Positions 16,247 through 24,482 are shown, counted from the first letter of the stretch. The stretch: 64,000 bases of DNA from Deltaproteobacteria bacterium (GCA_017992605.1 JAGOOG010000010.1:1-64000); one strand, 5' to 3'. The notes: generated by a model from the letters alone, not told the origin. Numbers and translations are program-made.

Positions 16247-16276
16247 TTGACATCTCGGAGAGTATGCCTGTATCAA
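16247..16276 (+). promoter_or_regulatory. Sigma-70-type promoter of the NDK-like gene
   Basis: A perfect TTGACA (16247-16252), an 18-bp spacer and TATCAA (16271-16276) lie about 41 bp before ATG 16318, in the 162-bp gap after the hydrolase. The AAGGAGG SD follows. Confidence 0.5.
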
Positions 16277-16317
16277 CGCTTCAAACTGAGCTCACAACAC
16301 GGCAAGGAGGTCTTTTC

Positions 16318-17058
16318 ATGTCAGCCGAGAACCGCGAGAACACCCTGGTGCTCATCAAGCCCGACGCCCTGAAGAATTCACTGACCGGATACATCCTTTC
16401 CATGCTGTCCGAGTTCCACACCGGCCTGCACTTCGCGGGCGCGAAGATCGTGGCCGTCAGCAGGATCCTTGCCGAGGAGCACTACGAGGAACACCGGGGA
16501 AAATTCTTCTACGAGTCCCTGCAGGAATACATCACCGGCCGCCTCCACTATCCCGATGAACCCTGGAAGCGCAGGATTATCGCCTTTGTCTATCAGGGAC
16601 CGGGGGCCATCAAGAAGATCAGGGACATCGCCGGCCCCACCAATGCCCATGACGCGCGGGTACAGAAGCCCGGCTGCATCCGGGCGCTCGGGACCGTCGT
16701 GCCCGTCAAGGACGATTCCGGAAAGGGAGTCGGTGAACGGGTCGACAACCTCATACACGCATCGGCGAACCCTGCCGATGCCGAGCGCGAGATCAAGCTG
16801 TGGTTCAGGCCCACCGACATCCCTCCCTACATGCGCGACTATGCCACCGAGGTGTGCGAACAGCATCACTACTATAAGGACAATGCCCTTTCCTCCACGT
16901 ACCTGCCTGGCAGTGTCGCCTTCCTGGCCATGGGGGACTTGGCATGGAAGTCGGATCTCGAGACACTGCGGGCCCACCTCAAAGGTGAGAAGGCCGCGTG
17001 CTCGGTGAATGCCGTGGCCGCAAAATACCTCATCAACATGGAAACCGAGGCCGACTGA
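16318..17058 (+). CDS. Enlarged nucleoside diphosphate kinase-family protein
   Basis: The protein has 246 residues, against about 140-150 for a usual NDK. NTLVLIKPDAL (8-18, Lys14) is the NDK start, PGCIRALG (118-125) holds an active-site Arg, and NLIHASANPADAEREI (144-159) contains the phosphorylated His147. So the catalytic set is present. Extra material is a short insert around 125-143 and a roughly 80-residue C-terminal extension from about 165. AAGGAGG lies before ATG 16318; the frame is open further up with no SD. The extension may change oligomerisation or specificity. A 39-residue basic peptide follows, probably cotranscribed. Confidence 0.85.
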   Translation: MSAENRENTLVLIKPDALKNSLTGYILSMLSEFHTGLHFAGAKIVAVSRILAEEHYEEHRGKFFYESLQEYITGRLHYPDEPWKRRIIAFVYQGPGAIKKIRDIAGPTNAHDARVQKPGCIRALGTVVPVKDDSGKGVGERVDNLIHASANPADAEREIKLWFRPTDIPPYMRDYATEVCEQHHYYKDNALSSTYLPGSVAFLAMGDLAWKSDLETLRAHLKGEKAACSVNAVAAKYLINMETEAD

Positions 17059-17082
17059 TCGCAGCTTTCCAGGAGGCTCATG

Positions 17083-17202
17083 ATGGCAGGGCAGAAGGTC
17101 ACCCGTCGTCAGAAGGACATATCTCGGCTCATCAAGGAGCGCAGCAGGGCACGCAAGGACAAGGCGAGACGCGGCAGGGAGAAGCCCTCACGGCATCCAT
17201 GA
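17083..17202 (+). CDS. Small very basic 39-residue protein
   Basis: The short frame encodes a peptide starting MAGQKVTRRQKDISRLIK and rich in Lys/Arg (about 16 of 39 residues), with a predicted helix. A strong AGGAGG sits 6 nt before ATG 17083 (an adjacent ATG at 17080 is too close). It begins 24 bp after the NDK-like stop in the same direction. The charge suggests nucleic-acid or ribosome binding, which is inference. It is too short for most gene finders but well supported by the SD and operon position. Confidence 0.6.
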   Translation: MAGQKVTRRQKDISRLIKERSRARKDKARRGREKPSRHP

Positions 17203-17210
17203 AGCAGTCG

Positions 17211-18440
17211 CTATGAACTCTTCTCCTTGCGTTTCTTGATGTCCAGTGCTGCCTTGAGCCCCTTCTCGCGGATGACCTTGAGCTTGAGCCCGAACTCGGT
17301 GAGCTTGAAAAACCGCTTGCCGTATCTCTTCAGATGCTTTTCGTCGATCTCGAAGCCCAGCCCGGGCCTGGTGAAGGGCTGCAGCCTGCCCTCCCTGTCC
17401 GGGATGATGGGCTCGATGATGCCCTCCCTGAACTCGGGGATCCACGAAGGCTCTTCCAGTGGATACTCCAGCGGCAGGGAGTCGTCAGGATCGGCCAGGT
17501 AGAGGTTCCAGTTGATGTAGAACCCGATGCCGTTGGTCCAGGTGTGCGGGCTGAACTGGCGACCTTTCGCCCTGCAGGCATCGATGATCTGCCTGACCTG
17601 GGCAATACCGCCGGCAAAGGTGGCATCGGGCTGGTAGATGTCAAAGCAGTCCTTCTCGAGCATGATCTTGATCTCGTCCCAGCCGTAGTTGAGCTCGGCC
17701 CCGGCGACCTTGACCGGGGAGACCTTCTTCAGCTCGGCATTTCCGTCATAGTCACGCTGGTCCAGCGGCTCCTCGAGCCAGAGGAGGCCGTTGTCTCCGC
17801 ATGCCCTGGCGAAGTCCTTCGCCCTGGCCAGGTCCCAGGCCGGCACCCTGTCGACGATGGAGACGAGCCACCCCTGGTTGGCATCAACGCCGAGCTGCAT
17901 CTTTCCCCCGAGACCCTTGGCAACGGTCTCTATGTGCCGGATGTCTTCTTTGAGCTCGGCGTTCTTGACCCTGAGCTTGGCGGTCTTGAATCCCCTGTCT
18001 CGCTTCGCCATGAGATCGTATACTCGTTTGTGGGGGTCGTGCATCTCCCCGGTGGAAAGGTAGACGTCTATGGGCCTGGCCTTTCCTCCGAGCAGCTCAT
18101 AGACTGGTTTTCCCTGTGCCTTGCCCATGATGTCCCAGCACGCCGGCTCTATCCAGAAGTTCCTCCACCCCAGGAATCCCGCCTGCTTCAGCAGGGACTG
18201 GACCCGTTCAATGTCCGTGGGATCGGCGCCGATGAGGTAACCGGCGATGAGATCCCCGAGGCCCTGCCTTTCAGTGCCCATGGCCGTCCCTGCCGAGTAT
18301 CCGGTGATGCCGTCGTCGGTGGTGATCTTGACGAGGGTGAAGCGGTTGTGGGTCTGCGGGTAGCCGGGAATCCACGTGGGCCAGAAGGTCTCGTTCAGGG
18401 GTACGGATACATGGTACAGTTCGACTGCGGCGATCTTCAT
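17211..18440 (-). CDS. Mandelate racemase/muconate lactonizing enzyme-family protein (enolase superfamily)
   Basis: This 409-residue enzyme has the capping domain (residues 1-125) and barrel of the enolase superfamily. Metal ligands are in GVDANQG (Asp), WLEEPL (Glu) and AGAELN (Glu). The first catalytic motif reads KLR (in TAKLRVK), Lys-x-Arg instead of the common Lys-x-Lys. SPHTW with an upstream QPDAT supplies the His-Asp dyad of the mandelate racemase subgroup. That set abstracts an alpha-proton from sugar or hydroxy acids, so a sugar-acid dehydratase or racemase is likely. ATG 18440 is set by AGGAGG 7 nt upstream. It is single-gene, with its own promoter. Confidence 0.8.
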   Translation of the reverse strand: MKIAAVELYHVSVPLNETFWPTWIPGYPQTHNRFTLVKITTDDGITGYSAGTAMGTERQGLGDLIAGYLIGADPTDIERVQSLLKQAGFLGWRNFWIEPACWDIMGKAQGKPVYELLGGKARPIDVYLSTGEMHDPHKRVYDLMAKRDRGFKTAKLRVKNAELKEDIRHIETVAKGLGGKMQLGVDANQGWLVSIVDRVPAWDLARAKDFARACGDNGLLWLEEPLDQRDYDGNAELKKVSPVKVAGAELNYGWDEIKIMLEKDCFDIYQPDATFAGGIAQVRQIIDACRAKGRQFSPHTWTNGIGFYINWNLYLADPDDSLPLEYPLEEPSWIPEFREGIIEPIIPDREGRLQPFTRPGLGFEIDEKHLKRYGKRFFKLTEFGLKLKVIREKGLKAALDIKKRKEKSS

Positions 18441-18468
18441 ACACAAACCTCCTCATATGCTTATTCGT

Positions 18469-18477
18469 ATTATACCA
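18469..18477 (-). promoter_or_regulatory. Extended -10 promoter of the enolase-superfamily gene
   Basis: Minus strand TGG-TATAAT, a perfect -10 with an extended TGn, about 30 nt before the ATG at 18440. No good -35 is visible. GTATAATAC within it is palindromic. Confidence 0.45.
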
Positions 18478-18602
18478 CAACGTGAACCATTGGATACCCC
18501 TTCCGCATCTCGGGACACCATAACCTCGTTGAAGCAACTCTGGCGATGAACCTTCTGCTCTGCCGTCACCGGGCCTCGTTCCCTCAGGAGGACACGCGAC
18601 CC

Positions 18603-19280
18603 TCACCTCACGCCGCGAATATCCGTGACATCTCCCGGCGGCCTGCTGAGCCTGTAGAAACGGACACGTTCCGGCGGGACAACGCTGTCCCCGATGCGTA
18701 CCTCTTCCACGAACCTGAGCGCGGTGCTGTTCTCCCATGGTGCATACGGCTCCTGTGCCTGGACCGATGAGGGGTAGTAGAAGTTCACCACGAGCGAGAG
18801 CCCATGCCGCTTCTCCCATTCGGTCGAAATGAAGGGATTACCTTCTCCTTCCATGGCCTTCCGAGCAGCTACCTGAGCCTTTTCCCACTTCCGGGGATCA
18901 CCCGGGCAGAGAAACTCCCTGGAAAATGGGGACCCCCGGGATAGTGCCGGGTTGAACTGGCCATTTTGGAACACGACGCCGTGAATCCCTTTGCCGAACG
19001 CCTTCTGCATGGAAGGTGATGCACCACCGAGTCGGACCCGGTTCATGACTCCCCAGGATATGGCTTCGTACATGACGGGGTCATGGGGAAAACCCGTAGA
19101 AGCGGTCTCTGCATAGACAAGTCTTGCCAGGAGTTCCTCCTCGGAGATCCCGGATGCACTGATCGCGGCCTCTATGCCGGATGCGCCGGGGCACTCCAGG
19201 CAAGAGGGACACTCGTCTGCATAGGCCGCTGGAACAAGAAGCACCCCGAGGACCAGCACCCGGTAGAGCTTCTTCATCAT
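18603..19280 (-). CDS. Secreted cell-wall hydrolase, SleB/Hydrolase_2-like
   Basis: About 225 residues with a signal peptide (LYRVLVLGVLLVPAAYA). The catalytic region starts ELLARLVYAETAS (the acidic Glu of the SleB-type lytic transglycosylase core) and continues with MYEAISWGVMNRVRLGG, VVFQNGQFNPA and CPGDPRKWEKAQVAARKAM. These follow the SleB pattern closely. The distal part (after about residue 150) has YPSSVQAQEPYAPWE. The likely start is one of the ATGs at 19280/19277; the frame is open to 19316. It probably cleaves peptidoglycan in the periplasm. It diverges from the solute-binding protein gene. Confidence 0.7.
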   Translation of the reverse strand: MMKKLYRVLVLGVLLVPAAYADECPSCLECPGASGIEAAISASGISEEELLARLVYAETASTGFPHDPVMYEAISWGVMNRVRLGGASPSMQKAFGKGIHGVVFQNGQFNPALSRGSPFSREFLCPGDPRKWEKAQVAARKAMEGEGNPFISTEWEKRHGLSLVVNFYYPSSVQAQEPYAPWENSTALRFVEEVRIGDSVVPPERVRFYRLSRPPGDVTDIRGVR

Positions 19281-19383
19281 ATACACGATCTTCACGCGAT
19301 GGATAGACGAATACATTCTGTTATGGCCCGGTTACAGATTACAAACCCTATAGCACACAACGGACCCGGCCGATAAGAGGACA

Positions 19384-20208
19384 ATGGGCCGGCCCGGATA
19401 TCTGCTCCTTCCCACTCTCCTCTTGATCATCATCGGGTTCATCGCATGCAACGTCGATGCGGCAGAACCACAAGGGGTGGTTCTCGCCACAGGAGAATGG
19501 CCCCCCTACGTATCCAAGCGCATGAAGAACAAAGGAATATTCACCGAGGTCGTCACGGCCGTCTTCAAAGAGATGGGCATGAAACCGGTCTACCGCTTCT
19601 ACCCGTGGAAACGCGTCGAGGAGGAGGTGAGGAATGGCCGTGCATATGCATCCTTCCCCCATGTCATCACGCCGGAACGCAGCAAGGTCTTTCATTTCTC
19701 GGACAGCATCATGTTCAGCAACGGCCGGATGTTCTACAACACCAGGAAGTATCCCAACGGGATCGAGTTCGTGGACATGCATGACCTGAAAAGATACACG
19801 GTGGGAGGGGGGACGAGCTACCGCCACGAGGACATGCTCCGTGACCTCGGCCTGACAATCGAATATCTCCCTTGTGAAGACCAGAATATCCGCAAGCTCT
19901 TCCTCGGGCGCCTCGACCTGCTCCCCCTGGACGAGACCGCGGGGCTGTATAACATCCGGAGGGTGTATCCCCGCAGGGTGCACCATTTTGCCTTTGCGGA
20001 AAAACCGCTGACCCAGGACAGCCTCCACCTTATGATCTCCACGGAATACCCCTGCTCGACGAGAATCGAGAGGGAGTTCAGTCAGGCATTCAAACGGATC
20101 AAGGACAACGGGGTGTACCGGGATATCTGTACCAGGTACGGCATCATCACCACCAGCTGCAAGACCCCGATGCATACCGGTGGGGAGGGCTTCAAAAGCG
20201 AGCGATGA
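19384..20208 (+). CDS. Periplasmic solute-binding protein, family 3 (amino-acid type)
   Basis: A 274-residue secreted protein with a signal sequence ending near residue 27. The SBP_bac_3 fold is recognised from LATGEWPPYVSKRMKNKGIFTEVV (split), KPVYRFYPWKRVEEEVRNG, and the late segment REFSQAFKRIKDNGVYRDIC. No permease or ATPase gene is adjacent, so it is an orphan. Such proteins often work as sensors or with a distant ABC or TRAP system. It diverges from the SleB-like gene across 67 bp and converges with the DUF2784 gene. Confidence 0.75.
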   Translation: MGRPGYLLLPTLLLIIIGFIACNVDAAEPQGVVLATGEWPPYVSKRMKNKGIFTEVVTAVFKEMGMKPVYRFYPWKRVEEEVRNGRAYASFPHVITPERSKVFHFSDSIMFSNGRMFYNTRKYPNGIEFVDMHDLKRYTVGGGTSYRHEDMLRDLGLTIEYLPCEDQNIRKLFLGRLDLLPLDETAGLYNIRRVYPRRVHHFAFAEKPLTQDSLHLMISTEYPCSTRIEREFSQAFKRIKDNGVYRDICTRYGIITTSCKTPMHTGGEGFKSER

Positions 20209-20213
20209 CTGTG

Positions 20214-20588
20214 CTACCTTGTCTTCCTGAATACCAGCCGGCCATATATGCCGGCATTCACCATGATCACCAAGCCGGCCAGGACCACCTGAATCTCCCT
20301 GGTCAGACCCTGTGGGTAGATCACGGGCTCGATGTAGTGCATCACGAAGTCGCCCGCATATTGGTCATACCCGGACATGCTCCTGAACAGGTTCTCCAGG
20401 GGTGTCAGAGGACAGACGCACCCGGCCAGCTCCACCACGATGCCCCAGACCACACACGGCACATGAACCCAGACGATCCGTGGAAAGACAACTGCCAAGA
20501 GGCCTCCGGCCATCACAAAGACGATGAAAGCCAGGTGGATGATCACCACCGCATCGGCGAGCATCCCGTATATGAAGGAACCGTTCAT
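20214..20588 (-). CDS. DUF2784-family membrane protein
   Basis: About 124 residues with three to four membrane spans. ADAVVIIHLAFIVFVMAGG near the N-terminus, FPRIVWVHVPCVVWGIVVEL, CPLTPLEN and the YIEPVIYPQGLT segment are the regular DUF2784 features. No function is known for the family. The ATG at 20588 is chosen to fit family length; the frame is open to 20657 and no strong SD decides. It converges with the solute-binding protein gene. Confidence 0.75.
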   Translation of the reverse strand: MNGSFIYGMLADAVVIIHLAFIVFVMAGGLLAVVFPRIVWVHVPCVVWGIVVELAGCVCPLTPLENLFRSMSGYDQYAGDFVMHYIEPVIYPQGLTREIQVVLAGLVIMVNAGIYGRLVFRKTR

Positions 20589-20721
20589 GGGGAAAGAATA
20601 CCCCCTGCACACAGGACTTTCAACACAACGGTCAAGAGCGGGAAGGCCGCATGGCAATGAACCGGCGCAGAGCTCGCCCTCGTGGTTGTTCTGACCCCGC
20701 CTTGATCATGTGGAGGTGGAT

Positions 20722-21324
20722 GTGAAGGTTTCAGTGATCCTGGCCCACCCGGACAAGGAAAGCCTGAATCATGCCATTGCGCATGCGGCTAAGGAGGCGC
20801 TCAGTGAATACCATCACACCGTCTGTTTCCATGACCTCTACGAGGAACGGTTCGATCCCGTCCTTACGGCACAAGAGATCCCCAGGGGTGCGTCTCTCGC
20901 TGGAGAGATCATGGAACACTGCAATGAAATCGCGCATGCCGACGGCATCATCATCGTTCATCCCAACTGGTGGGGGCAGCCTCCGGCAATACTGAAGGGA
21001 TGGATCGACCGGGTAATCCGCCCCGGAGTGGCTTATGAGTTCGAGGAAGGCGACTCCGGCGAGGGCGTACCCCGTGGCCTGCTCAGGGCCCGGGCTGCCC
21101 TCGTGTTCAATACCTCGAACACCCCGGCCCAGAGGGAAACACGTTGCTTCGGCGACCCCCTGGAGACCTTGTGGAAGACCTGCGTATTCGGCCTGTGCGG
21201 TGTCCAGCTCTTCGAGCGCAAGATGTTCCATGTTGTGGTCACGAGCTCTGAGGAACAGCGCTCAGAATGGCTGCGGGAGGTCAGGGAGACGGTTGCCGCA
21301 TATTTCCCGGGGATATCTGCCTGA
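20722..21324 (+). CDS. NAD(P)H quinone oxidoreductase-like flavodoxin-fold protein
   Basis: The 200-residue protein is of the Flavodoxin_2 family (MdaB/NQO1/KefF type): SVILAHPDKESLNHAIA (the FMN/FAD phosphate loop), GIIIVHPNWWGQPPAILKGWIDRV, and NTSNTPAQRE. Such enzymes reduce quinones by two electrons with NAD(P)H. GTG 20722 is preferred because GGAGG lies 5 nt upstream; an earlier GTG at 20710 would put the SD inside the gene. A hairpin terminator follows. Its neighbours do not suggest a pathway. Confidence 0.8.
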   Translation: MKVSVILAHPDKESLNHAIAHAAKEALSEYHHTVCFHDLYEERFDPVLTAQEIPRGASLAGEIMEHCNEIAHADGIIIVHPNWWGQPPAILKGWIDRVIRPGVAYEFEEGDSGEGVPRGLLRARAALVFNTSNTPAQRETRCFGDPLETLWKTCVFGLCGVQLFERKMFHVVVTSSEEQRSEWLREVRETVAAYFPGISA

Positions 21325-21377
21325 TGCGACACAGCAATGGCCGACCATCACCTCGGCCTGCAAGGATGAGTATCCTT

Positions 21378-21408
21378 CAGGAAATGGCTGTTTTCAGCCG
21401 GTTTCCTG
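21378..21408 (+). terminator. Hairpin terminator after the quinone oxidoreductase gene
   Basis: CAGGAAA and GGCTG pair with CAGCC and TTTCCTG around a TTTT loop, followed by a T-rich stretch (CCATTTTCC). A smaller AAGGAT-GAGT-ATCCTT stem lies just before it. The 294-bp gap 21325-21618 otherwise holds only the promoter of the next gene. Confidence 0.55.
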
Positions 21409-21508
21409 CCATTTTCCTTGTTATCATGTGATTTCAGAGAGTTACACCTGTCTCCCCCCAACCGATATGCTCATAAGCTCTTGATATCAAAACCCTCGTC
21501 TTCATTTT

Positions 21509-21537
21509 TTGACAAATCTGTCATCAGGTTGTACTTT
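21509..21537 (+). promoter_or_regulatory. Sigma-70-type promoter of NlpC/P60 gene 1
   Basis: A perfect TTGACA (21509-21514), a 17-bp spacer and TACTTT (21532-21537), about 80 bp before ATG 21619. Confidence 0.55.
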
Positions 21538-21618
21538 CGTAATTACCCTCATGAATTTCAGTTGATTGCTCGCAAAACCGAAAAAGTATGTGAATAGCTG
21601 AGAACGAGGTGGAGAGCC

Positions 21619-22440
21619 ATGCAGGTAAGATACGTGCTCGCTCCAGTTATCCTGGTGATGGTGTTGGGGCTCATTGGAACTGACATCGGACATGCCTCAC
21701 AGGTTCAATCCGACAGGACACAATCCATTGCCCCCTCGAGTTCAAACCAGAATACCGACTCCACGACAATAAGCAAGAAGCTTCAACCCGCGCACCCGGC
21801 CAAGAAGATCGCGTCCAAGAAGAAGAACTGCAGAACAAGGCATGCCGCGGTCAGCAAGAAGAAGCGCTCGGTAAAAGGGAAAGCCCGGGTGTCTTCACAC
21901 AAGAAGACGACACCGTCAGGCCGGGCCACCGCAGATATCGACACCATCCTGACCGAAGAACTGAAAGCGTATACACCGTATGACAGCTGGCTGGCGTACG
22001 AACTGCCTGAGACATACTCCCGGCTCACGACGCTGGCACGCCTGAAAAGACTGAGGCTGAGCATCGTCGAGTCGGCGTACAACTACGTGGGCACCCCCTA
22101 TGTATTGGGGGGAACAACCCCCGACGGGTTCGACTGTTCCGGTTTCGTCAGGTATGTCTACGAGGAGAACGGTATCCACCTCAGCAGGACATCGGGAGAA
22201 CAGGCCCGGGAAGGATCCACGGTGTCAATCTCGGAGCTGAGACCTGGAGACCTTATCTTCTTCAACATGAATCGCCGCAACCGGCGGCCCGTAGACCATG
22301 TGGGCCTGTATCTCGGTGAAGGGCATTTCATCCACGCCCCCTCCAGGCGATCCCGCATGATCAAGATAGAGACCCTGGAGAACGACTATTTTCTCCCCAA
22401 GATCGTGGAAGCCCGGAGGGTTGTGGACTTTGTGAGATGA
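21619..22440 (+). CDS. Secreted NlpC/P60 peptidoglycan endopeptidase, copy 1, with lysine-rich linker
   Basis: 273 residues: signal peptide (about 1-26), a very basic Lys/Ser/Arg linker (about 53-97, including SKKKNCRTRH and SKKKRSVKGK), a short helical segment (about 103-145), then the NlpC/P60 domain. The nucleophile is Cys173 in FDCSGF; His227 in VDHVGLY and His239 in FIHAPS complete the site. The family cleaves D-Glu-meso-DAP bonds in peptidoglycan. The linker resembles the basic tails of histone H1. GAGGTGGAGA precedes the ATG. A second, diverged copy follows, with the same 14-nt leader CTGAGAACGAGGTG. Confidence 0.88.
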   Translation: MQVRYVLAPVILVMVLGLIGTDIGHASQVQSDRTQSIAPSSSNQNTDSTTISKKLQPAHPAKKIASKKKNCRTRHAAVSKKKRSVKGKARVSSHKKTTPSGRATADIDTILTEELKAYTPYDSWLAYELPETYSRLTTLARLKRLRLSIVESAYNYVGTPYVLGGTTPDGFDCSGFVRYVYEENGIHLSRTSGEQAREGSTVSISELRPGDLIFFNMNRRNRRPVDHVGLYLGEGHFIHAPSRRSRMIKIETLENDYFLPKIVEARRVVDFVR

Positions 22441-22583
22441 ACGATAGACGGCAGGGATTCGTTCGATTCTAGAGGATTTCCGACATAATGATCAGGCTGT
22501 AACAATATTCGCATGTTATGTTCCTCCAGGCGACGCGAAGAAGTCTCTATCTAGTTGATTCATCTTGAGTTATTCTGCCTTCC

Positions 22584-22612
22584 TTGACTTTTCCCGCAAA
22601 ACTGCATAAGGT
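22584..22612 (+). promoter_or_regulatory. Sigma-70-type promoter of NlpC/P60 gene 2
   Basis: TTGACT (22584-22589), a 17-bp spacer and TAAGGT (22607-22612), about 80 bp before ATG 22692. This is the same distance as in copy 1. The rest of the 251-bp gap 22441-22691 shows a weak dyad TAACA-N9-TGTTA but no gene. Confidence 0.45.
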
Positions 22613-22691
22613 TTTCTGTACACATACTTCAGTGGCCCACTATTCAGGGCCGGGACAATAGGACACAAACCTGAGAACGAGGTGTTTTGTT

Positions 22692-23594
22692 ATGCTGAGG
22701 AGAACCCTGCTCGCTCCAGTCATCTGCCTGATTATAGCGGGATTCATCGTGGCTTCACATAGCCCGTTGCAGGCGCGGACAACGGACAAGAACATAAAAC
22801 CGACCGATATAGCGCGGCAGCACAGGGAAAAGCAGGCGGGGCAGGATGCCCCCGACGCATCGGTTAGCCAGGGTGTCACCGACAAGGCCTCGCAGCACAA
22901 GGGCTCCTCCACCAAGCCTTCCGTGAAGAAGAGGAAGAAGTCTGGAACGTCTCAAAAGGCCGTCATCCACAAGAAGTCGGCCAGAAGCACGAATCATGCA
23001 AAGCATGCCGCGGGGCATTCAAAAAAACGTGGCAACTCCAACGCGGGGACCACGTCCGGAAAAGATCATCTCGCTTCTCTCAACCTTCCCGACCGGCAAC
23101 CCTCGGACCTCTGGCTTGCGAAGGACAGTCCAGAGATTCACAGGGCACTCAGGCAGGAAGAGCTCACCAATGATCTCGACAAATTGACCCTCAACATACT
23201 CTATTCCGCATACCGATACCTCGGAGCGCCCTACCGCTATGGAGGGACCTCACCTTCCGGGTTCGACTGTTCAGGATTCGTCCAGCATGTCTTCGGCGAG
23301 AACGGCATCACGTTGGGACGTTCATCCCGTGACCAGGCACAGGAAGGCATCCCCGTAGCGTTCTCGGAGCTGAGGCCGGGGGACCTCATCTTCTTCAACA
23401 TGCGCCCGAAGAAACACAACTCCATCGATCACGTGGGGCTCTATATCGGGAACGGCCGGTTCATCCATGCCTCGTCATACCGCTCCCGTGAGATCACCAT
23501 CGAGAACCTCGAATCAGGGGTTTTCTTCAACAGGCTGGTGGGGGCACGGCGGGTCCTGGAGCACGCCGGCACCGAGGCCATGGTCATTGAATGA
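22692..23594 (+). CDS. Secreted NlpC/P60 peptidoglycan endopeptidase, copy 2, with lysine-rich linker
   Basis: A 300-residue paralogue of the upstream gene: signal peptide (about 1-29), an even longer basic linker (about 70-113, with KPSVKKRKKSG and HSKKRGNS), a helical segment, and the NlpC/P60 core. Cys193 in FDCSGF, His247 in IDHVGLY and His259 in FIHASS form the active site. The catalytic halves of both copies are close (SELRPGDLIFFNM is identical), while the linkers have diverged in sequence but kept their charge. The ATG follows the shared CTGAGAACGAGGTG leader. A zincin gene follows 37 bp later. Confidence 0.88.
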   Translation: MLRRTLLAPVICLIIAGFIVASHSPLQARTTDKNIKPTDIARQHREKQAGQDAPDASVSQGVTDKASQHKGSSTKPSVKKRKKSGTSQKAVIHKKSARSTNHAKHAAGHSKKRGNSNAGTTSGKDHLASLNLPDRQPSDLWLAKDSPEIHRALRQEELTNDLDKLTLNILYSAYRYLGAPYRYGGTSPSGFDCSGFVQHVFGENGITLGRSSRDQAQEGIPVAFSELRPGDLIFFNMRPKKHNSIDHVGLYIGNGRFIHASSYRSREITIENLESGVFFNRLVGARRVLEHAGTEAMVIE

Positions 23595-23631
23595 TCCTGC
23601 CGCTTTCCCAACACCGACCTCACTGACCGGC

Positions 23632-24006
23632 ATGAACCTGAGCGACAAGGAGTTCGACCGGATAGTCAGGAGGGCACTCGAGAGCATCCCCGACGAGATC
23701 ATGCACCACGTGACGAACGTGGCGATCACGGTGGAGGACCGGCCTTCGCCCGAACTGCTCGAGGACATGGGTCTCCCACCCGATGAACCACTGTTCGGCG
23801 TGTACACCGGGGTCGCCCTGCCCGATCGTTCGGTCTCCGCGCCGGATTTCTTCCCGGACTCCATCATTCTCTTCAGGGAACCGCTCCTCGAGATCTGTGA
23901 AACCATCGGCGAACTCGAGGAGGAGATAGCCATAACCGTCGTCCATGAGATCGCGCACTACTTCGGCATCAGCGAAGAGAGGCTTACCGAGCTCGGTTAT
24001 GGATGA
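23632..24006 (+). CDS. Minimal zincin metallopeptidase (COG3824-like)
   Basis: 124 residues ending in HEIAHYFGISEERLTELGYG, the HExxHxxG zinc-binding pattern with the RL signature of the small bacterial metallopeptidase family COG3824 (often called DUF1025). The family also has the N-terminal FDRIVRRALESIPDEI and the VEDRPS segment seen here. It is cytoplasmic. No SD is visible before ATG 23632; the frame is open upstream, but family length supports this start. Proteolytic function is likely from the zinc site but the target is unknown. Confidence 0.8.
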   Translation: MNLSDKEFDRIVRRALESIPDEIMHHVTNVAITVEDRPSPELLEDMGLPPDEPLFGVYTGVALPDRSVSAPDFFPDSIILFREPLLEICETIGELEEEIAITVVHEIAHYFGISEERLTELGYG

Positions 24007-24197
24007 TACCCGTGCCCCATTGAGAGGGTTCCTGATTACACATGGCACTTTTTTCCTGAATGTAGTAGGAACATGAGGACAACCTGACACGGTTCGATGT
24101 GGAGCAAACACCGCACGTCCCGGCCTGAATCACCCTCAGAAAACGCCCGCATGAACAGACCCGGCAGCGGAACATCATCTGGAGAGGGGGAAATATC

Positions 24198-24482
24198 ATG
24201 GCGACATTCATCCTGTTCGGCAAGTACTGCCCCGATGCATTGAAAGGCGTGAGCACGGTCCGCACCAAGAAGGCCGCCGCACTGGTCAGGAAGCTCAAGG
24301 GAAAGGTCGTGGGGATGTATGCCATGCTCGGCGAGACGGATCTCGTCTTCATCCTTGAGCTGCCGGGCCTGGAAGCGGCCATGAAGGCATCCGTGGGATT
24401 GTCCAGGCTCACAGGCATCTCGTTCACCACGGCGCCGGCCGTCTCCGTGGATCTCTTCGACAACCTGATGGCCGAGCTCTGA
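24198..24482 (+). CDS. GYD-domain protein
   Basis: 94 residues with the GYD domain (around 5-85): ATFILFGKYCPDALKG, KGKVVGMYAMLGETDLVFILELPG and TTAPAVSVDLF. This is a small ferredoxin-like alpha/beta fold of unknown role, common in soil and anaerobic bacteria. A GAGAGGGGGA SD precedes ATG 24198. It lies alone between the zincin and the convergent ppiD. The 190-bp gap before it (24007-24197) has no clear gene or promoter. Confidence 0.8.
   Translation: MATFILFGKYCPDALKGVSTVRTKKAAALVRKLKGKVVGMYAMLGETDLVFILELPGLEAAMKASVGLSRLTGISFTTAPAVSVDLFDNLMAEL

Noticed and set aside
21331-21618. Possible riboswitch (c-di-GMP or c-di-AMP type) before the NlpC genes
   Set aside because: The leaders lack the conserved GEMM or ydaO core sequences; only promoters, a terminator and the short shared CTGAGAACGAGGTG are visible.
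21989-22006. GG-N10-GC sequence TGGCGTACGAACTGCC
   Set aside because: It lies inside the NlpC/P60 coding region with poor flanking matches; chance occurrence is likely.
24040-24056. TGGCACTTTTTTCCTG, resembling a sigma-54 promoter before the GYD gene
   Set aside because: The -12 GC is missing (CT at that place), so it fails the key invariant bases.
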